64,000 bases of DNA, from assembly GCF_902784195.1 (NCBI RefSeq), contig NZ_CACZTX010000009.1, forward strand, positions 1 to 64,000. Direction: 5' to 3'. Positions within the stretch are counted from its first letter, which is position 1; the number at the start of each line of letters is the position of its first letter. The notes under the pieces were generated by a model. That model ran no database searches. It was not told the DNA's origin and saw only the letters and a list, made by a program, of their open reading frames with translations. This DNA comes from an uncultured Methanobrevibacter sp. (GTDB lineage Archaea > Methanobacteriota > Methanobacteria > Methanobacteriales > Methanobacteriaceae). This document shows, piece by piece, positions 19,624-29,094 of this stretch. The position numbers and the translations under genes are program-made.

Positions 19624-22272
19624 TTAATGAGATAAAAGCCAATCATAAACACGTTTACAATTATTTTTATCATTGAATTTGAAGAATTTATCCACCCTTC
19701 CTTTATATTCTTCTTCCATTAAACAATCATTAGTGATGTAATCCATGATTTTATCAACTAGATCATCCTCAGATTTTATAACATCACCAAATCCCATAGA
19801 TTCATATTCAAAATAACCTTTCTCATAATGATATGGGGAATTTTGATAATAAATTACTGGTTTTTTTAGATATGCAAAATCAAAAGCAACTGAAGAATAA
19901 TCTGTAATTAATAATGAGGATTCATTAAAGAGCTTCTGATAAGATTCATCCATAACAAATTCAACATGTTCATTAGTATCAAATAAATCTATAAAATCCA
20001 ACAGACCATGATGAAGCTTAAATAGAAGCTTATAATTATTTTGATTTAAAAAATCGATTAATTTCTTATTATTGATAAGCCCATTAACATTTTTAAAAAA
20101 ATCTGATTGTAAAAATTTTTTTTCATCATTTTTAAGATACAATCTCCAAGTAGGCATGAATAAAATCTGTTTTTTAATATTATGATTATTTAAATTATCA
20201 AATCTTGGAAAACCTAATGTTTGAACAACTTTTTCATCATAATTATAATTTTCAGATAATATGGAATTCCTCTCCAAATCTGAAGAAGTTACTAACAAAT
20301 AATAATTTTTATAAAACTTCTTAAACCAATTAGAAACATCATCCTTTGTTACACCATGTTGCAAGAAACATTTTTCAATTGAAGAAAGACCATTATAAAA
20401 TTTAATATTTTCGTCATAGAAAGGATTTAACCATGAATGATTAATATGAGAAGATATTACCTTCTCAGCGAAAACATATAATATTTTTCGTTTGAATGAA
20501 TCAAATGGAACTATATGTTTATCAATCTTTAACATTTCATTATAGCTATTAGAGTCTTTTTCAACAATGAAATATTTCTTAATATCATCCTTTTGTTTTA
20601 TAGCATAAGAAAATAAATGTTTAGCATTATCATCAGCAACATCAGGTTTATCCTGGAATAACCAAATCTTCTTATTTTTCATAAAAGGAAGTAATAACAA
20701 ATAGACAATCCTTAAATGTATAGCAGACAGATAATCCTCTTCTTTAAGTTCATATAACTCTTTAATTGTATTAATTTCTAATTTTAAGACATTATGATAA
20801 GAATAAGGTAAGGTATAAAATGAATTTTCTTCAAATAATACAATTAGAGAATCCTTAATGAAATAATTACTTATTTCTGATAAATCAGCATGCTTCCTAA
20901 AGACTATATTATTTTTCATTTCAACTTTTTCACCATTTTCCTCATAAACCATGAAGAAATCTATTTTAGATTGTTCATTTTTATTCATAGGTACTTTTAA
21001 ATCAAAATTATAATTAAATCTCCAATCAATACCTAAAAACCTTTGATCTTTACGATTAGTAGTTGGATATTCAACTTTTTTAGCAGTGAAAACTTCTTTT
21101 GAACCATTTTGAAGAGTTTTTATAGCTTTTACAGTTAAGGCCTCCGGAATGCATGAACATACAAAATTTCCAGAGAAATTTAAACACCCCTCTTTAAACT
21201 CTATAATATCAAAATGAAACCTATGATTGTGCAATCTATTAATAATATTGTTGTCAGATTTTAAGAAAACCTTAGATTTATTAGGTTTTACAATTATATT
21301 AAAATCTTTATGATTTTTTAAATAAATAAGAAAACGTTTAATATAAACCTTTTTAATATCAGGATGTTTAAAAATTATCTTTTTATCAATATTATCCAAA
21401 ATGTAATAAAGCAATCTCCAAAACTCTTCAATTTCCTCATCACACATATCTTCTGGAAAATCAGAAATCTTATAAAAGTGCTGCATCTCATCAACCACCA
21501 GATATTGTATAAAATCAGCCACATTTCCTTCCTTATCTAAAGAGTAATCAATAAGAGATTTATAATTATTTAATTTAATGTTTAAATATTCGTTTTTATA
21601 TCTGAACATATCAAGAGTAGAAGATTCCTCACATCTTTTTAGACAGAAACATCCGGTTTTATTAACTTGGCCATATTTTTTCTTATTAAGAAGAATTTTA
21701 TTAATAATAATTGAGTCTTCATCTTGACTTAAGTTAGTATCAAATTTAAAATCATGAAAAATTTCATTCTTCAGGAATGATGAGGATAAAGATAACTGGG
21801 AATATTCTGGATTTTTAATTAAATCAACAATTCCGTCTTCCTCAGACTTCTGATTTGATAAATAACCCTCATTTTCACTATCAGAATATACTAAAGGAAT
21901 GCTTACAAGATCTATTTCTTCAATATGCGCTGAAAAAAAATCATAAACGCTACTTAAAACGTTTGGGGATAATTCATCATCATTATCAAGAAAGTTTATA
22001 TATTCTGCATCTGCATATTTTAATCCTAAATTACGAGCAGATTCTTGATTTCCATTGTCTTTAGTTAAAGCAATGATATTTTGAGGATACATATCTTGAT
22101 ACTTTAAAGAAATATCATAAGAATCATCTTTTATCCCCTCATTAACTAAAATTAGCTGAACATTATCTTTAAAACAGATATCTTGATTAATGACAGATTG
22201 AATAGTTTTTTCAGGATATTTCTCATTATTAAGAATAGTCATCACAATAGAAAACTTAAAATTAAAAAACAT
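19624..22272 (-). CDS. Bifunctional GT2 glycosyltransferase / CDP-glycerol glycerophosphotransferase
   Basis: 882 aa fusion. Residues about 5-240 are a GT-A family 2 glycosyltransferase (FSIVMTILNNEKYPEKTIQ, then NFLDNDDELSP as the DxD region). A central linker leads to a TagB/TagF-like domain (about 520-880) with FLQHGVTKDDVSNWFKKF, LFMPTWRLYL, KLHHGLLDF and LLITDYSSVAFDF. In bacteria such proteins build teichoic-acid or capsule polyols. Here it probably adds glycerol- or polyol-phosphate to a surface glycan over the pseudomurein wall (inference). The ribosome-binding site is weak (AGGGGTT). No other cell-wall genes adjoin it. Confidence 0.88.
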   Translation of the reverse strand: MFFNFKFSIVMTILNNEKYPEKTIQSVINQDICFKDNVQLILVNEGIKDDSYDISLKYQDMYPQNIIALTKDNGNQESARNLGLKYADAEYINFLDNDDELSPNVLSSVYDFFSAHIEEIDLVSIPLVYSDSENEGYLSNQKSEEDGIVDLIKNPEYSQLSLSSSFLKNEIFHDFKFDTNLSQDEDSIIINKILLNKKKYGQVNKTGCFCLKRCEESSTLDMFRYKNEYLNIKLNNYKSLIDYSLDKEGNVADFIQYLVVDEMQHFYKISDFPEDMCDEEIEEFWRLLYYILDNIDKKIIFKHPDIKKVYIKRFLIYLKNHKDFNIIVKPNKSKVFLKSDNNIINRLHNHRFHFDIIEFKEGCLNFSGNFVCSCIPEALTVKAIKTLQNGSKEVFTAKKVEYPTTNRKDQRFLGIDWRFNYNFDLKVPMNKNEQSKIDFFMVYEENGEKVEMKNNIVFRKHADLSEISNYFIKDSLIVLFEENSFYTLPYSYHNVLKLEINTIKELYELKEEDYLSAIHLRIVYLLLLPFMKNKKIWLFQDKPDVADDNAKHLFSYAIKQKDDIKKYFIVEKDSNSYNEMLKIDKHIVPFDSFKRKILYVFAEKVISSHINHSWLNPFYDENIKFYNGLSSIEKCFLQHGVTKDDVSNWFKKFYKNYYLLVTSSDLERNSILSENYNYDEKVVQTLGFPRFDNLNNHNIKKQILFMPTWRLYLKNDEKKFLQSDFFKNVNGLINNKKLIDFLNQNNYKLLFKLHHGLLDFIDLFDTNEHVEFVMDESYQKLFNESSLLITDYSSVAFDFAYLKKPVIYYQNSPYHYEKGYFEYESMGFGDVIKSEDDLVDKIMDYITNDCLMEEEYKGRVDKFFKFNDKNNCKRVYDWLLSH

Positions 22273-22556
22273 GTAACCCCTAAAAATAAGTAAATAAATA
22301 TATATTTATATTACATTTAATTCTATTTAAATATTTTTAAAATTAAAAATAATGAAAAAAAAGATTAATCAGAAAATCAAAGAATAAGTGCAATAATACA
22401 TTACTTTGAAAACCTAATTCTATAATAATACATGCTAATGAACCATTCTACAAAAATTTATTAATAAGGGGCAATAAACACTTAATTAAGCAAAAGATAA
22501 AAAAAATATTTGATTTATAATAATATCTTTACCAAGTTTTTAAGAGAGTGAATAAG

Positions 22557-24278
22557 ATGTCATTTACAGCATATATGTTGGATGTAGTATCTGATACTAT
22601 TTATCCTGCTAGAATTACAATAGAAGATGGTTTATTTAAAGAAGTGACCCCAATTACAGTTTCTGAAAAAGACATTGTTAAAATTGATGTGAAAGGATTA
22701 ATGCTTCCAGGATTCATTGATTCCCATATTCATATTGAAAGCAGTATGGTTACACCTGCACAATTTGCTAAAATTGCAGTTCGTCATGGTACTACTGCTG
22801 TTGTTTGCGATCCTCATGAAATAGCTAATGTTTTAGGAATTGAAGGGGTTGAAGCAATGATTGAAAATGCAAAGCAAGTCCCTTTTAATTTTTTCTTCAC
22901 TGCCCCATCTTGTGTGCCTGCTACTGGATTTGAGACATCAGGTGCCGTTTTAGATTCCTCTGATATAGAATACTTGCTTAAAAAAGAGGAAATTGTGGCA
23001 TTAGGGGAAATGATGAATTTCCCAGGTGTCATTAACGGCGATGAAGAGGTCCACAAGAAATTGGAATTTGCAAGAAAAATTGGAAAACCAATTGATGGTC
23101 ACGCCCCACTTGTTACTAGAGATGACTTGGATAAATATCTTGCTGCAGGTATAAGTACAGACCACGAATGCAGTAATGTTATAGAAGCTCTTGAGAAAAA
23201 GATAAAAGGTATGAAAATTATGGTTCGTGATGGATCATCCGCTACGGATATGGAAGGCCTTTTTGATATAGAAGAAGCGGGTAAAGACCTTGATTTCTCA
23301 GGACCTATGGGCCCAATGTTTAGAGACATTTTCGAGAGAAGAATCTACTCCCCTTTATTCGATTTTATAGTTAGTGATGACAAGCATCCGAACGATTTAA
23401 TCAAGGGGCATTTAAACAAATCCATTAATAAAGCTGTTGGTTTAGGAATTGATCTTATTAAAGCCATTAATATGGTAACAATTAACCCTGCATATCATTA
23501 TAACCTTAATTGTGGAGCTATTGTACCTGGTGCAAAAGCAGATTTCATAATTGTTGACAGCATATATGACTGTAACGTTTTAAAAACATATGTTGGTGGA
23601 GAATGTGTATTCGATGGAGAAAACGTTTTATTTGACGTTCCGGAAATCGAACCTAGAAATACAATCAATACAACTAAAAAGACTGCCGGCGACTTTGACA
23701 TACATTATGATGGTGACGAATGTGAAGTCAATGTAATAGAGTGCTTTGACGGTGATTTGCTAACTAAAAAAGCAACTGCAAAGTTATATGTAAAAGATGG
23801 TGTGGTGCAACCTGACATTTATCAGGATATCTTAAAGATTGCTGTTGTAGAACGTTACGGCGGAAACACTATTGCTAACGCATTCATTAAAGGATTTGGA
23901 CTTAAGAAAGGAGCAATTGCTTCATCAGTTGCACATGACTCCCATAACATTATCGTCATCGGTTATAACTCTCAAATGATGGCGGATGCGGTAAATCAAG
24001 TCATTGATGATAAAGGAGGTATCTCTGTTGTTAGTGAAGATTTCTCTGACTCCTTGCCTCTGCCAATTGCTGGATTGATGTCTAATGAAGATGTGTATGA
24101 TGTCGCTGATAAATTAGGCATTTTACATAATATGGTTAAAGCGTTAGGATGTCAAGTAGAAGCGCCATTCATGACAATGGCATTTATGGCATTACTGGTT
24201 ATTCCATCAATTAAAATATCCGATAAAGGATTGTTTGATGGTGATAATTTTGAATTTATGGATGTAATTATTAAATAA
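22557..24278 (+). CDS. ade: Adenine deaminase
   Basis: 573 aa amidohydrolase converting adenine to hypoxanthine in purine salvage. Metal ligands are in [20 protein letters not shown] near 65, [18 protein letters not shown] near 90, [11 protein letters not shown] near 183 and STDHECSN near 203. The C-terminal domain (about 390-573) is the adenine-deaminase-specific part ([14 protein letters not shown]). I start at ATG 22557, because the GTG at 22548 lies inside the GAGTG Shine-Dalgarno element. T-rich DNA follows the stop. Confidence 0.95.
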   Translation: MSFTAYMLDVVSDTIYPARITIEDGLFKEVTPITVSEKDIVKIDVKGLMLPGFIDSHIHIESSMVTPAQFAKIAVRHGTTAVVCDPHEIANVLGIEGVEAMIENAKQVPFNFFFTAPSCVPATGFETSGAVLDSSDIEYLLKKEEIVALGEMMNFPGVINGDEEVHKKLEFARKIGKPIDGHAPLVTRDDLDKYLAAGISTDHECSNVIEALEKKIKGMKIMVRDGSSATDMEGLFDIEEAGKDLDFSGPMGPMFRDIFERRIYSPLFDFIVSDDKHPNDLIKGHLNKSINKAVGLGIDLIKAINMVTINPAYHYNLNCGAIVPGAKADFIIVDSIYDCNVLKTYVGGECVFDGENVLFDVPEIEPRNTINTTKKTAGDFDIHYDGDECEVNVIECFDGDLLTKKATAKLYVKDGVVQPDIYQDILKIAVVERYGGNTIANAFIKGFGLKKGAIASSVAHDSHNIIVIGYNSQMMADAVNQVIDDKGGISVVSEDFSDSLPLPIAGLMSNEDVYDVADKLGILHNMVKALGCQVEAPFMTMAFMALLVIPSIKISDKGLFDGDNFEFMDVIIK

Positions 24279-24375
24279 GGTCATTCCTGTTTAATAATTC
24301 TTTTTTCTTTCTTTTTTTAAATTTTTTAAAAACTTAAACTTAAAATTATTTCTTTTTTAATTCTTTTCACTTATC
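24279..24375 (+). terminator. T-rich termination region after ade
   Basis: Runs of six to seven T (near 24300-24315 and 24350-24358) right after the ade stop, in a gap shared with the convergent SWIM gene. Confidence 0.5.
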
Positions 24376-24380
24376 TTAAC

Positions 24381-24620
24381 TTATTTTAACTTATCTCTAA
24401 TTTCTAAAATCTTTTTTATGTGTTTGCAATGGTTTTCCTTATCGCTTACTTTGACACCACCGAATTTAAGGTTTTCCCTGCGGTATTTAAAGTCTTCACA
24501 GTCACAGCTAACTGTATCCTCTAAAAGGTCAAAAGTGATAATGTAATGCTTATTGGAGGACTTGCTCTTGATGAAATAATCTTCCCACTCCTCATTTTTA
24601 GAAACTTTTTCTATTATCAT
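24381..24620 (-). CDS. Small SWIM-type zinc-finger protein
   Basis: 79 aa. The C-terminal half has C-x-C-xn-C-x-H (CDC near 38, then CKH near 66), the SWIM zinc-finger pattern, preceded by a beta-rich segment (KHYIITFDLLEDTVSCDC) typical of SWIM domains. It is a stand-alone domain. SWIM fingers bind nucleic acid or proteins; the role here is unknown. The ribosome-binding site is weak. Confidence 0.65.
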   Translation of the reverse strand: MIIEKVSKNEEWEDYFIKSKSSNKHYIITFDLLEDTVSCDCEDFKYRRENLKFGGVKVSDKENHCKHIKKILEIRDKLK

Positions 24621-24798
24621 AACTAATCATCAAAATTAATTATAAATTCATAATAAATAAAAGTTTTTGAAAATAATAAAATTATGAAAAAATCCATACA
24701 AAAAAGTTTGTAAGAAAAATAGCTTAATAAAAAATATTATAATAAAAAAAGTAAAAAGTAAACAAAGTGAAAATAAAAAAGAAAAAAGTTAATCAATA

Positions 24799-25308
24799 TT
24801 ATTCAATATCAATCTTGATCTTTTCATTTCTTTTCTGTTTTGCTTCCTTAATGTCGTTTAACTTATCTGTAAACTCTTTAGCATTCTGCAATTTCAATTC
24901 AATTTCAGAAAGCTCTTCCTTAAGAAGCATTTCATCTCTTTTTAATGAGTTGATATAATCTTCACTGCCATTATTGTAATCCTCATATATTTCCAAAATC
25001 TCTCTTGCTGAAAGGATGGATTCCTCTTTTAGGAATTTTTTGGTATGAGGTTTCACTCTAACACTTAAAGGCTGCAACCTTTCCTTTTCACCAGCTTTTC
25101 TTCCTGAAGCTTCTGTTTTGGAATCTTCGTAAGCGTCCCAGAATTCAGTGTTTAGATCCTGCAATATCTTAACTCTATCTTTGAATATTTGTTCTAAATC
25201 CCAAATATCAAACTCATCTGCATCTTTGTAATCCTTAGCTTTGAATCCAGAGTTGTCAAATTCATAGTTATTGCTTTTTTGCTCATTATTTTCTTTATTT
25301 TCAGGCAT
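24799..25308 (-). CDS. Uncharacterised charged coiled-coil protein
   Basis: 169 aa from ATG 25308, where GGGGGAG lies 6-7 nt upstream; a longer frame begins at 25407 but lacks such a site. The protein is acidic and basic mixed, with a C-terminal coiled coil (about 115-165, EEILSAREILEIYEDYNN then LLKEELSEIELKLQNAKEF). Residues 60-100 contain SGRKAGEKERLQPLSVRVKP, a basic patch that could touch nucleic acid. No family recognised. Confidence 0.65.
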   Translation of the reverse strand: MPENKENNEQKSNNYEFDNSGFKAKDYKDADEFDIWDLEQIFKDRVKILQDLNTEFWDAYEDSKTEASGRKAGEKERLQPLSVRVKPHTKKFLKEESILSAREILEIYEDYNNGSEDYINSLKRDEMLLKEELSEIELKLQNAKEFTDKLNDIKEAKQKRNEKIKIDIE

Positions 25309-25544
25309 TTTTCTCCCCCATTTAAATAAAAATATTTTAAATTTATAAAAATAATCCAATAATGTAATACATAAATTACTTTTGTATACTATTAAATTGT
25401 CATACAAAATATATAAATGTATTCATTTTTTACTATGAAATGGTTGAAAAAAGATATTGTTAACATATAAACAATAAAAATTTAATAAAATGAGATAGAT
25501 AAAATATAATGAATTAAAAAAACATAAAAAACTTAAGTGAAATA

Positions 25545-26432
25545 ATGAAGAGGATATACTTGCTTTTACCAATCCTTGCAGGAATAATGTTTGGATCCAC
25601 AGGAATATTTGTCAGAACCTTAACTGAAAATGGAGTGGATTCAACCACATTGCTTTTTTTAAGATTTTCAATAGCTATCCTATACATATTTATAGCTATA
25701 TTCCTCACTGATAAAAGCCTTTTGAAGATTAATAAAGAGGATATTCCATTATTTGTACTGTGTGGACTATGCATCCTTGGATTGAACTTATGTTACAATA
25801 GCTCCATCAATACAGTCCCATTATCCCTTGCAGCCATACTATTGAGCACTGCACCAGTTTTCGTACTGGTATTGGAATACTTACTGTTTAAAGAGAAAAT
25901 CACTTCAATTAAAGTATTATGCGTAATTCTTGTACTTATTGGATGTACATTGGTAACTGGACTTCTTGAGGAAAATTCAATTGACATTTCATGGATAGGA
26001 ATAATAGCAGGTATTGGATCAGCTATTTTCTGGGCAATCTACTCAGTAACATCAAGAAAATCAATTGATATGGGAAGGCATACATTCACAATACTATTAT
26101 ACTCATTGATTACAATCACAATAGTGACAATCCCATTTACCAATTTCACCCAAATTGCTAATTTCGTTAACTTGAGTCCAGTCCAAAACATATTGTTCCT
26201 ATTATTGCATTCATTGGTCTCATTCGCATTGCCTTATGTATTCATAACAATTTCATTGAATCATTTAGACGCGGGAACAGCGGTCATATTATCCTCTGGA
26301 GAGCCAATTGCTGCTCTTGCATTTGGTATGATATTTTATTTGGAAATGCCTACAGTATTAATGGTTTGTGGAGTGGCCATTACAATAGTGGCATTGATAC
26401 TCTTAAGCAGAAGCTCTGCAAATGAGGTCTAA
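25545..26432 (+). CDS. EamA/DMT-superfamily transporter
   Basis: 295 aa with about ten membrane helices in two EamA repeats (about 5-135 and 148-290). GIMFGSTGIFVRTL near the N-terminus and SGEPIAALAFGMIFYLE in the second half are typical. Members export amino acids, metabolites or nucleotide sugars; the substrate cannot be told. AAGTGA precedes the ATG. Confidence 0.88.
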   Translation: MKRIYLLLPILAGIMFGSTGIFVRTLTENGVDSTTLLFLRFSIAILYIFIAIFLTDKSLLKINKEDIPLFVLCGLCILGLNLCYNSSINTVPLSLAAILLSTAPVFVLVLEYLLFKEKITSIKVLCVILVLIGCTLVTGLLEENSIDISWIGIIAGIGSAIFWAIYSVTSRKSIDMGRHTFTILLYSLITITIVTIPFTNFTQIANFVNLSPVQNILFLLLHSLVSFALPYVFITISLNHLDAGTAVILSSGEPIAALAFGMIFYLEMPTVLMVCGVAITIVALILLSRSSANEV

Positions 26433-26502
26433 AAAATAGAATGTGAAAAAAATAGCTAAAAAATTAAAATTGGAAATTAAATGGATATAAAATAAGAAAA
26501 TA

Positions 26503-26571
26503 TTATTCTGCACTAATACTGCAACATAAAAATCCTACTGCAAATAATAACAGAATCATAAATAAAACCAA
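26503..26571 (-). CDS. Candidate 22-aa hydrophobic microprotein downstream of tfb
   Basis: A short frame starting with TTG (26571) has GGAGG (26579-26583) exactly 7 nt upstream. It encodes 22 residues, nearly all hydrophobic (MVLFMILLLFAVGFLCC, ending SISAE), and stops at 26503. It starts 67 nt past the tfb stop on the same strand, so it could be translated from the tfb mRNA as a small membrane peptide. An in-frame ATG lies four codons later. Only the Shine-Dalgarno site and the composition support it; it may be chance. Confidence 0.3.
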   Translation of the reverse strand: MVLFMILLLFAVGFLCCSISAE

Positions 26572-26637
26572 AGAAAAACCTCCAAAATTTTTAGACCATA
26601 CAAATTTAAAAAAATTAAATATTAAACAGGATTAAAC

Positions 26638-27657
26638 TTATACAAAGTCTAATTTACTGTTTAATTCCTTAAATCTGTTTCTAATGGTAACTTCAGTTAC
26701 ACCAAGTGTTTTTGCAATCTCAGTTTGAGTTTTACGCTCTCCGAACAACATGGAAGTTCCATACAAAGTTGCAGCTGCAACACTTGCAGGATCTTTGCCT
26801 GAAGTCAATCCCAAGTCTTTTGCCTGATCAATGATTTCAATGGATTTAACTTCCACTTGGGAAGACAAACCTAATCTGCTAGCAAATCTTGGAATGTAAT
26901 CATTTGGAGAGATAGGGGATAACTTAATGCCCAATTCTCTTGCTAGAAATCTGTAATTTTTACTAATGGTCTTTTGATTTATTCCAGTGCCTTTCTCGAT
27001 CTCATCTAAAGTACGTGGAACTTTACAGAGCCTGCAGGAAATGTAAACAGTAGCAACCAAAAGTTTGCTAATGCTTCTTCCTCTGATTAAATCCTTATCC
27101 AATGCTTTTCTATAAATGGATGCAGATTCCCTTTTTACGCTGCTTGAAAGAGCTAATTTGGAAATTACCAAACCCAACTCAGTGAAAGCTCTGGATAAAT
27201 TTCTATCACGAGTGCCCCCTACACGAGATTGATTGTGCAATCTTTTCAAACGTTTCCATTTGGCATAGTCTTTGATATTTCCTTTATTGATATCAAAAGT
27301 GGTAGACAATCCACCATCGTGAATAGTGATATCATTAGGTGCACCATTTTGACCTTTGAAATTACCTTCCTTATCTCTAGCGGTTCCTCTGAAGGTTGAA
27401 TCGATAATGTTCTCTTCAAGAACCAAGCCACATTTTTTACAGGATTTTTCAGAACGGATGTTATCAATGAAAAATTCACTGGATCCACAAACTGGACATG
27501 TGACTACTTGAACTTCATTGCTTTCTAAGCGGGAAAATCTTCTACGTCTAGATTGATTCCTTAAGATAGATGAATATTCTTTTTCTCCAATTTCATTTTT
27601 AAAAATAGTTTTACTGCCGGATACACTGTTTTTAATAATAGATTCTTTTACGCTCAT
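26638..27657 (-). CDS. tfb: Transcription initiation factor IIB (TFB)
   Basis: 339 aa basal factor that bridges TBP/TATA and RNA polymerase. Order: an N-terminal extension of about 50 residues with basic RNQSRRRRFSRL, a Zn ribbon (CPVCGSSEFF, then CKKCGLV, about 54-77), the B-reader/linker with STTFDINKGN, two cyclin folds (about 145-330) and the recognition HTH KTQTEIAKTLGVTEVTIRNR. The N-terminal extension makes it longer than the usual 310 or so. AGGT precedes the ATG. It has a long intergenic region upstream with a structured block and candidate operators. Confidence 0.97.
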   Translation of the reverse strand: MSVKESIIKNSVSGSKTIFKNEIGEKEYSSILRNQSRRRRFSRLESNEVQVVTCPVCGSSEFFIDNIRSEKSCKKCGLVLEENIIDSTFRGTARDKEGNFKGQNGAPNDITIHDGGLSTTFDINKGNIKDYAKWKRLKRLHNQSRVGGTRDRNLSRAFTELGLVISKLALSSSVKRESASIYRKALDKDLIRGRSISKLLVATVYISCRLCKVPRTLDEIEKGTGINQKTISKNYRFLARELGIKLSPISPNDYIPRFASRLGLSSQVEVKSIEIIDQAKDLGLTSGKDPASVAAATLYGTSMLFGERKTQTEIAKTLGVTEVTIRNRFKELNSKLDFV

Positions 27658-27722
27658 TTTTTACCTTTTAATACATACGAATTCAGATTACTACTCCATT
27701 ATCAAAACTTAAGAATAAATGG

Positions 27723-27754
27723 GTGGGATATGGTTTTATTAATAAAGTGGGATA
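27723..27754 (-). promoter_or_regulatory. TATA-like box flanked by GTGGGATA direct repeats upstream of tfb
   Basis: GTGGGATA occurs at 27723-27730 and again at 27747-27754, 24 bp apart. Between them lies an AT-only box (plus-strand TTTTATTAATAAA, 27734-27746). The box is about 80 bp upstream of the tfb start. Two GC-rich copies flanking a TATA-like element in AT-rich DNA look like operator half-sites of a tfb regulator; the assignment is inferred. Confidence 0.45.
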
Positions 27755-27857
27755 ACAAAGTTGACAACTTAATAGTAATTAAATCAATACTATTGCAATT
27801 AAAAAATAGAACTAAAAAAGAAAGTGTCCTATAATAAATATGATTTGATGATGTTTG

Positions 27858-28035
27858 ATTTCTCTACAATTTCAATTAACTGGTTATTAATTGAAAGCTA
27901 AGCTTTTGGCATAACTTAGCACGAATCCAAGTCGTGGTATATGTATGTTTTGGGAACTTTGATAGCCCCATTACTAATAGCAAAGTTACTGCAGTTACAA
28001 TAACATGAATTAACCTTTGCAATAATTGTTATTTT
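27858..28035. ncRNA. Candidate structured RNA in the tfb upstream region
   Basis: Consecutive hairpins: a perfect 10-bp stem with a 7-nt loop (27870-27896), then immediately a 6-bp stem GCTAAG/CTTAGC (27897-27920), a 5-bp CACGA/TCGTG element (27920-27936), a 7-bp AACTTTG/CAAAGTT stem (27955-27987) and a 6-bp AATAAC/GTTATT stem (27999-28033). The block is GC-richer than its surroundings. The strand is undecided. On plus, a TATA-like run (27830-27840) precedes it and a T5 run follows. On minus, a good TATA box lies at 28231-28241. It could be a small RNA or part of a tfb leader. No known archaeal RNA was recognised. Confidence 0.45.
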
Positions 28036-28230
28036 TAGTGATATATGACAAATTAATCTATTCTGGCTAAATAAATTAATTTCTGGTGTTTTCAATAAAA
28101 ATAAAAGAATTTAGAAAAAATTTTTCAATTTTTCTAAAAACTTATGATGGTTTTAATCAAATATTAAAAACCTTTATGAAATTAATCAAACTTGCGAAAT
28201 ATACAAGTAGGACATAATATTATGATTCCG

Positions 28231-28241
28231 TTATATATAAA
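28231..28241 (-). promoter_or_regulatory. Strong TATA box just downstream of the carbonic anhydrase gene
   Basis: TTTATATATAA on the minus strand, preceded by an A-rich BRE-like GCAAACC. It lies 9 bp past the carbonic anhydrase stop, pointing into the 590-bp gap before tfb. Predicted start of transcription is about 28205. It could drive a tfb transcript with a leader of about 550 nt or a separate RNA. Confidence 0.45.
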
Positions 28242-28249
28242 GGTTTGCA

Positions 28250-28777
28250 TTAATAATCTTCTTTCAAGACTTTTAGTTCTCCAGTTACAATGTCAATGAT
28301 AAGACCATGCACTGGAACATCTGGAATCAATGGATGATTTTTGATCTTGTCAACAACATCAAGCACATTTGCCTCTTCAGATTCAAATCCTCCGATCCAT
28401 TCTGCCAAGTCATATTTTGCAATGTCTTCCTCTTTAATGCCTCTAGCAATCATTTTTTCTTTCAATGCATCTGCATCAGCCCCAGCCATACCACATTCAG
28501 TGTGACCTACAACCAATACCTCTTCAGCACCGAGATTGTATAATGCAGCACCAATGGATCTGATTGCATCTTCTCCTACAATGGAGTTTCCTGCATTTCT
28601 GACTATTTTTGCATCTCCTCTTTTAAGTCCTAAAGCAGGTTCAAAGAAGTCAATCAATCTGCAATCCATACAAGTAAGGATAGCTAACTTCTTTTGTGCA
28701 TGGTGAGACATTTCCTCTCCTTCAAAGTTTTCGACAAATTTCTTGTTATCTTCTAAAATACCATCCAATATAGTCAT
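28250..28777 (-). CDS. Beta-class carbonic anhydrase
   Basis: 175 aa, the size of the Cab enzyme known from Methanothermobacter. It hydrates CO2 in the cytoplasm and can supply CO2/bicarbonate for methanogenesis and carboxylation. Zn ligands are Cys in LTCMDCRLIDFF near 36 and His and Cys in VVGHTECGMAG near 95-98; the Asp-Arg pair (MDCR) fits the active site. AGAGGTG precedes the ATG. It appears monocistronic. Confidence 0.93.
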   Translation of the reverse strand: MTILDGILEDNKKFVENFEGEEMSHHAQKKLAILTCMDCRLIDFFEPALGLKRGDAKIVRNAGNSIVGEDAIRSIGAALYNLGAEEVLVVGHTECGMAGADADALKEKMIARGIKEEDIAKYDLAEWIGGFESEEANVLDVVDKIKNHPLIPDVPVHGLIIDIVTGELKVLKEDY

Positions 28778-29094
28778 ACAAACACCTCTAAATACCTTAA
28801 GACTAAAAAGATAATTTATTTTTATAATTTATAATTATAGTCTTTATAATTGATTTTTAAAGTATAAAATTGATTAGATAATCATACAATTTTATATAAT
28901 AATTTATGTTTTCTAAACTATATAAAATTATCTTAATCTGTTTTAAAAAATGGTATTCCGATTATTAATCGTTTAAAAATACTTAATTAAATTAAATAAT
29001 GATTAAAAATAAAAAAGGAAAATTGTTAATAAAAAATAAAAAAATTAGAAAATAAAAATCAAAGAAAAAAATAAAGAAATAATATAAATCAAAA
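28778..29094. other. AT-rich intergenic region upstream of the carbonic anhydrase gene
   Basis: A 317-bp gap upstream of the leftward carbonic anhydrase gene. It holds its promoter (TATA-like runs near 28890-28930) and, at its right, A-rich DNA that acts as the T-rich end of the 29095-29556 gene. Nothing else seen. Confidence 0.45.

Noticed and set aside
25364-25370. GTAATAC upstream of the coiled-coil gene
   Set aside because: Single 7-mer without the full palindrome (TGTAATACA); expected by chance in AT-rich DNA.
27846-27857. C/D-box guide RNA at the start of the structured block
   Set aside because: TTGATGA resembles box C but lacks the purine at position 1, and no D box (CTGA) was found downstream.
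27900-27990. A tRNA in the tfb upstream region
   Set aside because: No acceptor stem, anticodon loop or GTTCGAATC-type T-arm could be arranged.
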